A stretch of 50,363 bases of DNA. Origin: Gammaproteobacteria bacterium (GTDB lineage: Bacteria; Pseudomonadota; Gammaproteobacteria; Steroidobacterales; Woeseiaceae). A model generated the notes under the pieces. The model searched no databases, was not told the DNA's origin, and saw nothing but the letters and a program-made list of their open reading frames with translations. The stretch spans positions 1 through 50,363 of the forward strand of contig JAHEGH010000016.1 in assembly GCA_024639825.1 (NCBI GenBank), written 5' to 3'. Positions 35,289 through 44,162 of the stretch are shown here, one piece after another. The translations under genes and the position numbers were made by a program. How positions within the stretch are numbered: the stretch's first letter is position 1; every line of letters starts with the position of its first letter.

Positions 35289-36551
35289 TCATACCACAAA
35301 TTTTGTGCCCAGCAGCGGCTTTACGCTCTTCAACTTTAGTCGGGCCGTCTTTGGTAAGCCATTGATATATGGAGGGTAATTCTCGCCCTTGATCAACGGC
35401 TCGAGGTAACGTCTGCATGCCTCGGTAATGCCGAATCCGTCCTTCGTGATGTAGCGGCGAGGCAGCATCTTCTCTTTATTCGCGATACGGCCCAGCGGCG
35501 CCGACTCGATTTTCCACCGGTAGGGTTTGTCGGAAATGCGCTTGATGACCGGCATAACGGCGGTCTTGCCCTGCAGCGCGTACTGAACCGCGGCTTTGCC
35601 CACCGCATAGGCCTGTTTTACGTCGGTGTCCGAAGCGATATGCCGGGCTGAGCGCTGCAGGTAGTCGGCGATGGCGTAGTGATACTTGTAGCCGAGGCTG
35701 TCGCGAACCATTGAGGCAACCACCGGTGCAACGCCGCCCAGCTGGGCGTGGCCAAATGCATCCCGTGTGCCCTGGTCGGCCAGGAACTTGCCGTTGGCGT
35801 ACTGGGCCCCCTCGCTGACGACGATGACGCAATAGCCGTAATCATTGACGCACTGCCGAACCCGCTTCAAAAAATCGCGCTTCCTGAACGGGATTTCTGG
35901 GAACAGGATAATGTGCGGTGCATCGCCCGGTTCCTTGCCGGCGAGTCCGCCGGCCGCAGCGATCCAACCCGCATGTCGACCCATGACTTCGAGGATGAAG
36001 ACCTTGGTTGAGGTCTCCGCCATGGAGGCGACATCCATGGCCGCTTCCTGTGTCGACACGGCAACGTATTTTGCAACTGAACCGAAACCCGGGCAGCAAT
36101 CCGTAATGGGCAGATCATTGTCTACCGTCTTCGGCACGCCAAGACAGGTGACGGGGAAGCCCAGCTTCCGAGATATCTGCGAGACCTTGTGGGCCGTGTC
36201 CATCGAGTCATTGCCGCCGTTGTAGAAAAAGTAGCCGATATCATGAGCCTTGAATACTTCGATGAGGCGCTCATACTCGGCGCGGTTTTCTTCGATGCCC
36301 TTCAGCTTGTAGCGTGCCGACCCGAAGGCGCCTCCGGGTGTGTGCATCAGCGCAGCAATCGCGCTTGCGCTCTCTTTGCTGGTATCGATCATGTTCTCGG
36401 TAAGCGCGCCGATAATGCCGTTGCGACCGGCGTAGACATTGGCAATCTGATTTGGGTGTTTGCGTGCCGTCTCGATAACGCCACACGCCGTTGCGTTGAT
36501 GACAGCCGTAACACCGCCCGACTGGGCATAAAACGCGTTCATTGCAGACAT
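35289..36551 (-). CDS. pfp: Pyrophosphate-dependent 6-phosphofructokinase
   Basis: Reversibly phosphorylates fructose 6-phosphate with PPi. The substrate loop is FFYNGGNDSMDTAHKVSQI and the catalytic segment is GVPKTVDNDLPITDCCPGFG. The Asp in NGGND, where ATP enzymes have Gly (GGDGS), and the Lys in PKTVDND are the markers of PPi use. The later motifs VFILEVMGRHAGWIAAAGG and GFGITEACRRYLEPLI fit the 400-420-aa bacterial clade often called XF_0274 type. The frame opens at 36716. ATG 36551 with AGGA nine bases upstream gives 420 aa. It lies 150 bases upstream of hppA on the same strand and divergent from adk. Confidence 0.93.
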   Translation of the reverse strand: MSAMNAFYAQSGGVTAVINATACGVIETARKHPNQIANVYAGRNGIIGALTENMIDTSKESASAIAALMHTPGGAFGSARYKLKGIEENRAEYERLIEVFKAHDIGYFFYNGGNDSMDTAHKVSQISRKLGFPVTCLGVPKTVDNDLPITDCCPGFGSVAKYVAVSTQEAAMDVASMAETSTKVFILEVMGRHAGWIAAAGGLAGKEPGDAPHIILFPEIPFRKRDFLKRVRQCVNDYGYCVIVVSEGAQYANGKFLADQGTRDAFGHAQLGGVAPVVASMVRDSLGYKYHYAIADYLQRSARHIASDTDVKQAYAVGKAAVQYALQGKTAVMPVIKRISDKPYRWKIESAPLGRIANKEKMLPRRYITKDGFGITEACRRYLEPLIKGENYPPYINGLPKTARLKLKSVKPLLGTKFVV

Positions 36552-36618
36552 GATTGATGTTCCTGAGTTGCGGTTAGGGAGAGGCCGCAAGGATACCGCG
36601 CATTGACGGCAAAGTCCT

Positions 36619-36647
36619 TTGCGAGTAGCGTACTGCGCCCCGATAAT
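36619..36647 (+). promoter_or_regulatory. Sigma-70 promoter of adk
   Basis: TTGCGA (36619-36624), a 17-base spacer and GATAAT (36642-36647, five of six). The transcription start would be near 36654, giving a leader of about 11 bases before the ATG at 36665, with GAG as the only Shine-Dalgarno-like bases. Confidence 0.6.
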
Positions 36648-36664
36648 TACCACGAGATTTAGCC

Positions 36665-37306
36665 ATGCGTATCGTACTTCTCGGCGCCCCCGGATCCGGC
36701 AAGGGAACCCAGGCAAAGAAACTAATGGCGGACAAGAACATTCCGCAGGTCTCCACCGGCGATATGCTGCGTGAGGCGGTTGCCACAGGTACGCGTTTCG
36801 GTCTTAAGGCCAAGTCGATCATGGAGGCGGGAAATCTCGTGCCCGATGACATCGTACTCGGCATCATCAGCGAACGCCTGAGCCAGCCCGACGCACAGGA
36901 CGGCTTCATTCTCGATGGGTTTCCCCGGACTACGCAGCAGGCCCTGGATCTCGAAGAATTGCTCGACCAGATGGGAACGCCGCTTGATACGGCCGTGCTG
37001 CTGGACGTCGACTTCGACATCCTGATGAAGCGCCTGACGGGTCGCCGCACCTGCTCGCTGACAGGCAGGCTGTTGAACGTCTATTTTTCCTCACAGGACG
37101 AACTGGACGAGTGTACCGATGCCGGTGGCGAACTTGTCCAGCGCGAGGATGATAACGAGGAAACAATCGGGAATCGTCTCGCTGTCTACCGCGAGCGTAC
37201 CGAGCCATTGATCGCGTTCTACAAGGAGCGTGAGAAACTGACGACGATTGACGCTGAAGGCGGGATCGACGTGGTTTACGAACGCCTGCTGGAATCTCTA
37301 GAGTAA
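36665..37306 (+). CDS. adk: Adenylate kinase
   Basis: Interconverts AMP, ADP and ATP. The P-loop is LLGAPGSGKGTQAKKL, the AMP-binding segment STGDMLREAV and FILDGFPRTTQQA, and the C-terminal Arg is in GNRLAVYRERTEPLIAFY. At 213 aa it is the long form with a full LID. The LID begins RRTCSLTGRLLN and ends ECTDAGGELVQRED. Only one Cys remains at each of the two sites where zinc-type adenylate kinases have two, so metal binding is doubtful. It has its own promoter. Its last 9 bases overlap the convergent rnd gene. Confidence 0.96.
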   Translation: MRIVLLGAPGSGKGTQAKKLMADKNIPQVSTGDMLREAVATGTRFGLKAKSIMEAGNLVPDDIVLGIISERLSQPDAQDGFILDGFPRTTQQALDLEELLDQMGTPLDTAVLLDVDFDILMKRLTGRRTCSLTGRLLNVYFSSQDELDECTDAGGELVQREDDNEETIGNRLAVYRERTEPLIAFYKEREKLTTIDAEGGIDVVYERLLESLE

Positions 37307-38371
37307 CGCCAGCAGCTCGTTTCCGATCAATCCGGCGCGCCACCCGCCGAATACCCGTGAGTTGCGGTTCCCGGAAATAATCACTGCTGAAAGCTCGCGT
37401 TTTGATGCGACCGTTTCGGCAGCGATGTCCAGTTCCCTGGCGCAGGCGGCGACGCGTGACTGCATGTCCTTGAGCAGCGCCTTCTGCTCTTCGTCCGGAG
37501 GGCGGGGTGGGTTGTAGCCGCCGTCATCCTGTGCCGACGCGGCTATCAGCTCCAGCAGCTGGGGGCCCACGCGATTCACGAGTTTTGGCGGAACCCCCTG
37601 AATATCAGCCATTGCAGCTGCTGTTTCCGGCAGGTTCCAGGCGATATCAAGTAACACGTTATCGCGCATGATCCACTGGCGCGGACGATCACGCTTGATC
37701 GCCTCGGCTTCACGCCAGGCCGCGAGACGCACTGCAGCAGCGCGTTTTCGACCTCGAAAATTACGGGCGCCTTTCAATCTTTCGATGGCCTGACTGTCCC
37801 CGATATCATAGAGCTCCGGATCGAGCAGCCATTGCGAGTCTTCTCGTGCCCAGCCGAGCCGGTCCTTGTCTTCCAGGCGTTCTGACAGGATTTCGCAGGC
37901 CGGCAGCAGGTATTCGACGTCTTCTGCCGCATACTCGAGGTATTCGTCGCGCAATGGCCGTTTGGACCAGTCGGCACGGGTGTGACTCTTGTGAATCTCG
38001 ACGTCGAACAGTTCCTTAACGAGGCCCGCGTAGCCCATCTGCGCCGGGTAACCGAGCAGACCAGCAGCGACCTGGGTGTCAAAGATCGACTCAGGCATCG
38101 CGCCAGCCAGCTGGTAAATGACTTCGATATCCTGCCTGGCTGAATGCACGACCCAGTCGTGCGTCAGCATCTCTTTCCAGAATGCGTCCTGCGGATGACC
38201 TGATAGCGGGTCGACGCACCAGATTTTATCGGGTGTCGAGATCTGCGTCAGGCACAGCTGCGCGAAGTAGGTGCGTTCGCGCATGAACTCGGTATCGATG
38301 CCGAGCTGTCCCTGCCTTTGCAGGTCCGGTACCAGGGAATCGGATTCTTCGACGAATTGATAGTGGGGCAT
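37298..38371 (-). CDS. rnd: Ribonuclease D
   Basis: A 3'-5' exoribonuclease in tRNA and structured RNA processing. The DEDDy catalytic motifs are LGIDTEFMRERTYFAQLCLT (Asp, Glu), VVHSARQDIEVIYQL (Asp), and YLEYAAEDVEYLLPACEILS (Tyr, Asp). The HRDC helices follow around residue 210 onward (WREAEAIKRDRPRQWIMRDN). At 357 aa it is of normal length. Convergent with adk, divergent from the membrane-protein gene at 38421. Confidence 0.95.
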   Translation of the reverse strand: MPHYQFVEESDSLVPDLQRQGQLGIDTEFMRERTYFAQLCLTQISTPDKIWCVDPLSGHPQDAFWKEMLTHDWVVHSARQDIEVIYQLAGAMPESIFDTQVAAGLLGYPAQMGYAGLVKELFDVEIHKSHTRADWSKRPLRDEYLEYAAEDVEYLLPACEILSERLEDKDRLGWAREDSQWLLDPELYDIGDSQAIERLKGARNFRGRKRAAAVRLAAWREAEAIKRDRPRQWIMRDNVLLDIAWNLPETAAAMADIQGVPPKLVNRVGPQLLELIAASAQDDGGYNPPRPPDEEQKALLKDMQSRVAACARELDIAAETVASKRELSAVIISGNRNSRVFGGWRAGLIGNELLALL

Positions 38372-38420
38372 TGAAAAGGCGTAGGCGAAATTCGGACACA
38401 GAGGTTAACATGCAAAGATC

Positions 38421-38942
38421 ATGCTGGCTCTGCTGAAAACAATTCTGGACATCATGCGGTTGCGGAAAGGCCCCGACGCCATTCCGCACTCCGTGTTGTT
38501 GCTCGTTGTCGTCGTTGCATTCTGGTTATTCGTGGATGTGCTTGGCGGGATTATTGTGCCCCAGTTCGGCGGCTTGTCTGCGTCCGGGCTGGCGATCACT
38601 TTGCTGGGGCTGGTCATTTTCGCGATGATGGCAACGCTCGACGCCAAGAAAGCACGGATGGTACAGATGTTGACGGCGATGATCGGATGCAGCGCGGTGT
38701 TCGGTTTCGTACTCATCCTGGTGCTGGCGGTTGCTCTGCGCTTTCAGGAGATCCAGCCTGTTCCCTTGCTCGCCCTGCTGCTGGTCTGGAGCGTGATGTT
38801 GTTTTCCGTCGTCGTCGATGGGCATATATTATCCCGAACGCTGGAGCGACCCCGGGTCCACGGTCTCATTGCCGCGTTCCTGGTGTTTGCGCTTCAGTAT
38901 TACCTGAGCGCAACCTTCAACCCCGCCACAGCCGCCGCCTAG
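38421..38942 (+). CDS. Integral membrane protein, unknown function (173 aa)
   Basis: No family is recognised with confidence. Four to five hydrophobic helices are visible: about residues 24-45 (SVLLLVVVVAFWLFVDVLGG), 55-70, 85-110 (AVFGFVLILVLAVA), 118-133 and 148-165. The N-terminal segment before them is basic (KTILDIMRLRKGPDAIPHS). Spacing and alternation recall Yip1-like membrane proteins, but I do not claim it. It ends 6 bases before mpl and is probably co-transcribed with it. Confidence 0.6.
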   Translation: MLALLKTILDIMRLRKGPDAIPHSVLLLVVVVAFWLFVDVLGGIIVPQFGGLSASGLAITLLGLVIFAMMATLDAKKARMVQMLTAMIGCSAVFGFVLILVLAVALRFQEIQPVPLLALLLVWSVMLFSVVVDGHILSRTLERPRVHGLIAAFLVFALQYYLSATFNPATAAA

Positions 38943-38948
38943 CTCAGC

Positions 38949-40328
38949 ATGCATATACACATACTCGGAATCTGCGGAACATTCATGGGAGGTATTGCCG
39001 CACTGGCACGTGCCGCGGGACATGAGGTTACGGGGTGCGACAGTAACGTCTATCCGCCTATGAGCACGCAGCTCAAGTCACTGGGTATCCAGATTCATGA
39101 GGGCATGGATGCCGACCAGTTGGATATCAATCCCGACTGTGTCGTGGTTGGCAACGTCATGAGCCGCGGCGTCGAAGTAGTCGAGGCGATGCTGAATCGG
39201 GGCATGCCTTACAAGTCTGGTCCGGCATGGCTTGCAGAAAATGTTCTTAACGACCGTCATGTGCTGGCCGTCGCCGGAACGCATGGCAAGACGACTACGT
39301 CCAGCATGCTCGCCTGGATACTCGAAGATGCCGGTCACGCACCCGGGTTCCTGATTGGCGGTATTCCGGCTGACTTCGGGACCTCGGCACGCTTCGGTGA
39401 GTCCGAATATTTTGTCGTAGAGGCGGATGAGTACGACACAGCGTTCTTCGACAAGCGCGCCAAGTTCGTGCATTACCGCCCGCGTACCCTCGTACTCAAT
39501 AACCTCGAGTACGACCACGCTGACATCTACAAGGATATGGACGCCATTCTCTGGCAGTTCCACCAGCTTTTGCGAACAGTACCAGGCGGCGGCCGTATCG
39601 TGATGAACGGCGCGGACGAAAACCTGAGGCAGCTTGTGGCGCAGGGCTGCTGGACGCCCATCGAAACGTTCAGTACGACTGACGACACTGACTGGACGGC
39701 CCGCTTTGGCGATAAGGTTGAACGCCATATCGGCATGCGCGGTCCGGGCGGGCGTGCCGCTGAGGCGCGTTGGAAGATCGGCGGTATCTATAATCTTGAG
39801 AACGCGCTTGCAGCTGTTGCCGCGGCGGCATCAGCTGGTGTGTCGCTGGAGCAGGCTGTCGATTCGATGTCCCGGTTCGAAGGTGTGAAGCGCCGCATGG
39901 AACGCACCGCAACGGTCGCTAACATCGCGATCTATGACGACTTCGCACACCATCCGACGGCTATCGCAAAGTCGATCCGGTCAATGCGCAAACGTTACCC
40001 GGGTCATCGGGTCGTCGTGGCAATCGAACCGCGGTCCAATACAATGAAACTCGGTGTGCATAATGACCTGCTTGCCGATTCTCTGCGGGATGCCGACCTG
40101 GTGTGGATGTTCCGGCCAGAAGGCATGCCCGACGATTTCGAGACTAACCTGCAGAGCCTGGGCAGCAAGCTGCGGCTTTTCGATGACTATGACCACCTGG
40201 TAAACGACATGTCGACGCGTGTGCTGGGTGGTGACCAGGTCGTGTTCATGAGTAATGGCGGTTTTGGTGCGGCCAGGCAGACGCTGACGGCGCTGCTGCA
40301 GCGCACCCGAGGCGGGCAGACTTCGTAG
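38949..40328 (+). CDS. mpl: UDP-N-acetylmuramate:L-alanyl-gamma-D-glutamyl-meso-diaminopimelate ligase Mpl
   Basis: Recycles cell-wall tripeptide onto UDP-MurNAc, bypassing MurC/D/E. The start is MHIHILGICGTFMGGIAALA, the Mpl variant of the Mur N-terminus. The Mur-ligase P-loop is AGTHGKTTTSSMLAWILEDA. ADEYDTAFFDKRAKFVHYRP and LNNLEYDHADIYKDMDAI are Mpl hallmarks. The C-terminal domain has IYDDFAHHPTAIAKSIRSMR. At 459 aa it has normal length. Convergent with the CFA gene, with 10 bases between stop codons. Confidence 0.96.
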   Translation: MHIHILGICGTFMGGIAALARAAGHEVTGCDSNVYPPMSTQLKSLGIQIHEGMDADQLDINPDCVVVGNVMSRGVEVVEAMLNRGMPYKSGPAWLAENVLNDRHVLAVAGTHGKTTTSSMLAWILEDAGHAPGFLIGGIPADFGTSARFGESEYFVVEADEYDTAFFDKRAKFVHYRPRTLVLNNLEYDHADIYKDMDAILWQFHQLLRTVPGGGRIVMNGADENLRQLVAQGCWTPIETFSTTDDTDWTARFGDKVERHIGMRGPGGRAAEARWKIGGIYNLENALAAVAAAASAGVSLEQAVDSMSRFEGVKRRMERTATVANIAIYDDFAHHPTAIAKSIRSMRKRYPGHRVVVAIEPRSNTMKLGVHNDLLADSLRDADLVWMFRPEGMPDDFETNLQSLGSKLRLFDDYDHLVNDMSTRVLGGDQVVFMSNGGFGAARQTLTALLQRTRGGQTS

Positions 40329-40338
40329 CGGGTTCCGC

Positions 40339-41616
40339 CTAGTATCCGATGCTGTCGCGTCGCGCGCCCGGTCGCATGATAAGCATCTGCACGTCGCCAA
40401 TGGCTCGCTCGGTAAAAGCGCCTTCGCAGTAACACAGATAGAACTGCCACATGCGAATGAATGCCTCCGAGTACCCGAGTTCACGAACCTCCTCGATCCG
40501 GGCAAAGAAACGATCGTGCCAGTGACGCAGCGTGGTTGCGTAGTGCGGGCCAATATCCTCGAGGTGGATTACGCGCATGTCGGTGTGTTCCGTCATGGTC
40601 CGTGACATGTCTGTGACAGACGTCAGGCAGCCGCCGGGAAAGATGTAGCGCTTGATGAAATCGACCCCTTTCCTGTAACTGTCGTAGCGCTGGTCGGCGA
40701 TGGTGATGGCCTGCAACAACATCTGGCCATCGGGCTTCAGCAGGTCACAGCATTTCCTGAAGAAGGTATCGTGATACTCATGTCCGACAGCCTCGATCAT
40801 CTCGATGGAGACAAGCTTGTCGAAACGCCCTTCGAGGTCACGGTAGTCCTGGAACAGCAACGTTATCTTGTCTTCCAGCCCGGCATCCGCAATCGCCTGT
40901 CGGGCATAGTCATGTTGCTGTTGGGAAATAGTGGTGGTGGTGACATGACAGTCATAATGTTTGGCGGCGTGTATAGCGAATCCACCCCAACCGGTGCCAA
41001 TTTCCATCACCGAGTCACCTGCAGACAGATCCAGCTTCCTGCAAATGCGATCCAGCTTGTCAGTTGAGGCTTTCTCCAGTGGTGTAACCGGCGTTTCGAA
41101 ATACGCCGCCGAATACATCATGGTTGGGTCAAGCCAGAGCTGGTAGAAATCGTTACCGAGATCATAGTGCGCGGCGATGTTCTTGCGGCTTCCCTTACGC
41201 GTGTTCCTGTTGAATGCATGCAGCACTTTTCGCAAGGGCCGGCTCAATCGCGCCAGACCTGAGTCCATGCTCTCGAGAACATCTCGATTGCGCAGCAAAA
41301 TCCTGAGCAGGTCGGTCAGATCATTGGTGGACCAGTAGGCGTTGATGTAGGCCTCGCCGGCCCCGATGGAACCGCCAAAAGCCATGTCGCTGTAGAAGCC
41401 GGGATGACTCACGGTCAGTTGTGCGCTCAGCGGAAAAGCATCGGTCAGGCGACCGAAGGTAGTGCGCTCGCCATTCTCGACCACGACGATCTGCCCGGCC
41501 TGAAGATGCTCGAGACGAGACAGGACCAGGCGGCGCGCCAACTTGTCGATGAGTGACGGGCTGGCATTCTCATTGACACGTTCGGGTGCATCTATAGCAG
41601 CGGATCTCGTGTTCAT
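40339..41616 (-). CDS. cfa: Cyclopropane-fatty-acyl-phospholipid synthase family methyltransferase (copy 1)
   Basis: A 425-aa SAM-dependent enzyme acting on unsaturated acyl chains of phospholipids. The N-terminal domain (GFYSDMAFGGSIGAGEAYIN) is the CFA-type acceptor domain. The SAM motif is VMEIGTGWGGFAIHAAKHY. Conserved active-site segments are VSIEMIEAVGHEYHDTFFRK, YIFPGGCLTS and RMWQFYLCYCEGAFTERAIG. All canonical residues I can judge are present, unlike copy 2. It is the last gene of the eight-gene operon and overlaps the DUF1365 stop by 4 bases. Confidence 0.92.
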   Translation of the reverse strand: MNTRSAAIDAPERVNENASPSLIDKLARRLVLSRLEHLQAGQIVVVENGERTTFGRLTDAFPLSAQLTVSHPGFYSDMAFGGSIGAGEAYINAYWSTNDLTDLLRILLRNRDVLESMDSGLARLSRPLRKVLHAFNRNTRKGSRKNIAAHYDLGNDFYQLWLDPTMMYSAAYFETPVTPLEKASTDKLDRICRKLDLSAGDSVMEIGTGWGGFAIHAAKHYDCHVTTTTISQQQHDYARQAIADAGLEDKITLLFQDYRDLEGRFDKLVSIEMIEAVGHEYHDTFFRKCCDLLKPDGQMLLQAITIADQRYDSYRKGVDFIKRYIFPGGCLTSVTDMSRTMTEHTDMRVIHLEDIGPHYATTLRHWHDRFFARIEEVRELGYSEAFIRMWQFYLCYCEGAFTERAIGDVQMLIMRPGARRDSIGY

Positions 41617-42383
41617 CGGGCGGTTACCTCGGTTTTATCGCCAGGGTGTTTGTAGACAGGGCAGCGCTTGATCCAAAGGCGAAGCGCTTGCCAGTAGATC
41701 GCAAAAATGATTTTGGCGGTCATGAATGGAAAACGGATCAGCAGTCCGGCCAGGGAGCGACCGGTGATCGGGGTTCGATCAAGGGTCAGCGTTGCATCGA
41801 AAAAGCGCTTGCCGTTTTTGGAGTTGGCCATAAAAATGGCTAGCCGATCTGCCGGCGCCGAAAGAACCCAGTTGTACTCGAGCTCCATCGGCATGAAAGG
41901 TGAAACGTGCATTTTCTTGCGGGGCTGGAACCGCCATGATGAGGCCGTCTCGGCGACACGCCTGCAGTCCATGACGTAGGTGTCACGTTCGCCCCAGGGT
42001 GTGTTATTGACTTCGGCAACGATGAACTCGACCGACTCGCCATCGTCTGCGAAGCAATAGTAGAAACTCACCGGATTGAAGCAGTAACCGTAGTAAGACA
42101 GGTTGGTGAGCAAGCGAATCGGGCCGCGCGGTCGCGTACCCGTCTCGATTTCAACGAGGCCACGCACTGCGTCGGCCAGTGGCTCGCTCTCCGCGCCCAG
42201 ATGGTCGGAGCGCCGAAATCGTGCGAGTGCTCGCCGCTCTGTGGACCAGAACCAGCGCTTCTCGAACACCGTTGGCAGTTCATCAAGGTCGAGGTACATC
42301 ATGAACAGGCTATAGCTGAACTGATGCACCGCGGGCTTTGTGCGCGTGTGCTTAACCTGCCCTTCGTAGATGCAGCTGTTCAT
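41613..42383 (-). CDS. DUF1365 domain-containing protein
   Basis: Function unknown. The 256-aa protein shows the family pattern: MNSCIYEGQVKHTRTKPAVH, FMMYLDLDELPTVF, RGPIRLLTNLSYYGYCFNPV with SFYYCF, and the centre FIVAEVNNTPWGERDTYVMD. The family almost always lies between a flavin amine-oxidase-like gene and a CFA synthase gene, as here, so a role in unsaturated or cyclopropane acyl-chain modification is likely but unproven. ATG 42383 has AGAGG eight bases upstream; the frame opens at 42389. It overlaps the upstream FAD gene by 32 bases and the downstream CFA gene by 4. Confidence 0.92.
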   Translation of the reverse strand: MNSCIYEGQVKHTRTKPAVHQFSYSLFMMYLDLDELPTVFEKRWFWSTERRALARFRRSDHLGAESEPLADAVRGLVEIETGTRPRGPIRLLTNLSYYGYCFNPVSFYYCFADDGESVEFIVAEVNNTPWGERDTYVMDCRRVAETASSWRFQPRKKMHVSPFMPMELEYNWVLSAPADRLAIFMANSKNGKRFFDATLTLDRTPITGRSLAGLLIRFPFMTAKIIFAIYWQALRLWIKRCPVYKHPGDKTEVTAR

Positions 42384-43626
42384 TGGCAAGCCTCTCTTCG
42401 AAGTGCTGCAAAGCGTGCAGTGCGCTGACTACACCGTCCTCGTGGAACCCGTTTCGCCAGTAGGCGCCACAAAAGAAGGTTCGATCGCAGTTAATGACGG
42501 CCTGTCGACTCTGCGCCCGCACGGCTTCCTGCGAATAGATGGGGTGATCGTAAGCGATACGCTGAATAATCTTCGCAGGGTCGATGTGCCGGTCATCATT
42601 CAGCGTGACCAGGTACTCGTTCCGTGTGTCGAGCCCCTGCAGGATATTCATGTTGTAGGTCACGGCAACGTGACGATCGGGATCCTGCGGGATATGGTAA
42701 TTCCATGCTGCCCAGGCGCGTCTCCTGGTCGGCATCAGTGATTCGTCGGTATGCAGAATCGCCTCGTTTGGCTGATAGCGAATCGCACCCAGCACATCCC
42801 GCTCAGCGTCTGTTGCATCGGCCAGTAAGGACAGTGCCTGGTCGCTATGGCAGGCAACAAACACATAGTCAAAGTATTCCTTGCCACCCGATGCCGAGTG
42901 CAGCTCAACACCGTCGCCGACTCGGCGCAGGGTTTGTACCGGGCTGTTCAGGCGAATGCGATCGCGATGCCCGGCGACGAGCTTTCTAACGTATTCACGG
43001 GAACCACCCTTAATGACGCGCCAAATGGGGCGGTTGGTGGTTTGCAGCAACCCATGATTGGCAAAGAAACGCACGAGGAATTTGACGGGCATATCCAGAA
43101 TGGCGACGGGCTCGGCAGACCAGATTGCCGCCGCCATGGGCACCAGGTACTGATCGACGAACTCGTTGCTGTAATTGTTCCTGACAAGGTATGCGCCGAT
43201 GGTCTCGGATTCGTCGAGCTCCTCCACGTGCTCCAGCGTGGCATCGTTGAAGCGCAGGATGTCGCGAATCATGCGATAGAACGCAGGACGCAGAATGTTA
43301 CGGCGCTGGGCGAACAGGGAGTTCAGAGATGAGCCGCCATATTCCAGCCCGCTGTCTTCCCGCTGCACACTGAAGCTCATAACGCTCGGCTGCGATGCCT
43401 GTCCGATTTCATCCAGTAGACCGATGAAATTCGGGTAAGTCCGGTCATTAAATACGATGAAGCCGGTGTCAACAGCGAGGCGTTCACCGCTTTCTTCGAC
43501 GTCGACCGTATTCGTGTGGCCACCAACATAGGAGCCTGCCTCGAATACCGTAATGTCGTGTTGTTGCCGCAGTTTATAGGCGGCTACATTGCCGGCTATT
43601 CCCGTGCCGATAATCGCGATTCTCAT
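42352..43626 (-). CDS. FAD-dependent amine-oxidase-like oxidoreductase (COG2907 type)
   Basis: A 424-aa flavoprotein. The N-terminal dinucleotide fold is MRIAIIGTGIAGNVAAYKLR, followed by VFEAGSYVGGHTNTVDVEES, the FAD-binding pattern of the monoamine-oxidase/phytoene-desaturase superfamily. Other family segments are FIVFNDRTYPNFIGLL, YLVPMAAAIWSAEP and WAAWNYHIPQD. The C-terminus has FFCGAYWRNGFHEDGVVSAL. Members of this family flank DUF1365 and CFA genes in proteobacterial light/singlet-oxygen regulons, and some are thought to desaturate methylated acyl chains in furan fatty acid formation. Its exact reaction here is inference. It starts 4 bases after the lipocalin stop. Confidence 0.9.
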   Translation of the reverse strand: MRIAIIGTGIAGNVAAYKLRQQHDITVFEAGSYVGGHTNTVDVEESGERLAVDTGFIVFNDRTYPNFIGLLDEIGQASQPSVMSFSVQREDSGLEYGGSSLNSLFAQRRNILRPAFYRMIRDILRFNDATLEHVEELDESETIGAYLVRNNYSNEFVDQYLVPMAAAIWSAEPVAILDMPVKFLVRFFANHGLLQTTNRPIWRVIKGGSREYVRKLVAGHRDRIRLNSPVQTLRRVGDGVELHSASGGKEYFDYVFVACHSDQALSLLADATDAERDVLGAIRYQPNEAILHTDESLMPTRRRAWAAWNYHIPQDPDRHVAVTYNMNILQGLDTRNEYLVTLNDDRHIDPAKIIQRIAYDHPIYSQEAVRAQSRQAVINCDRTFFCGAYWRNGFHEDGVVSALHALQHFEERLANEQLHLRRAG

Positions 43627-43630
43627 ATTG

Positions 43631-44161
43631 CTACCAACGCTGAGGCGCGCGCTTCAGCTTGGTCATGTCATAGCCCAGCGACTCTACAAACTCGAGCAGT
43701 TGGTCGTAGTCCTGGTCCGAAATGGTCGGCGTGCGCGCCATGATCCAGACGTAATCGCGCGCCTGACGGCCGATTACCGTCTGCGTGTAATCATCATTGA
43801 GATAAACAATCCGGTAGTCTGCTTTGATCGGCCACACGAACCGCATGCCCCAAAGCGCATTGGACTCTGTATCCAGGACAAACCCCTTGGGGTGGTACTC
43901 CTTGACCTTGCCATCAAAGCCACCTTTCCTGAACGTAAATTGCGTCGCAATCGTGCCGTCGTCGTTCAGGCTGTAGGTCTCGACGGGGTTGTACGCGTCC
44001 TTTTCGAGAAACGTAGGAATGTTGGCGATTACGTACCAGGGCCCCATAAAACGATCGAGGTCAACTTCTTCAACTGTCTTCATTTCTGGTCCTTTTGAAG
44101 CACATCCGGCAATGCCGATTGCCAACAAGGAGATAACTAGAAAGCGTGTTTTGATACCCAT
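43631..44161 (-). CDS. blc: Lipocalin family lipoprotein (Blc-like)
   Basis: A 176-aa outer-membrane lipoprotein of the bacterial lipocalin family. The signal MGIKTRFLVISLLAIGIAGC ends in a lipobox with Cys near residue 20. The lipocalin motif is VDLDRFMGPWYVIANIPTFL, with the characteristic Gly-x-Trp, followed by FKGGFDGKVKEY-like strands and IVYLNDDYTQTVIGRQARDY with VWIMARTP. Such proteins bind lipids or lysophospholipids. In this operon a role in handling modified or damaged lipids is plausible. ATG 44161 lies 1 base after the upstream stop. Confidence 0.9.
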   Translation of the reverse strand: MGIKTRFLVISLLAIGIAGCASKGPEMKTVEEVDLDRFMGPWYVIANIPTFLEKDAYNPVETYSLNDDGTIATQFTFRKGGFDGKVKEYHPKGFVLDTESNALWGMRFVWPIKADYRIVYLNDDYTQTVIGRQARDYVWIMARTPTISDQDYDQLLEFVESLGYDMTKLKRAPQRW

Positions 44162-44162
44162 A

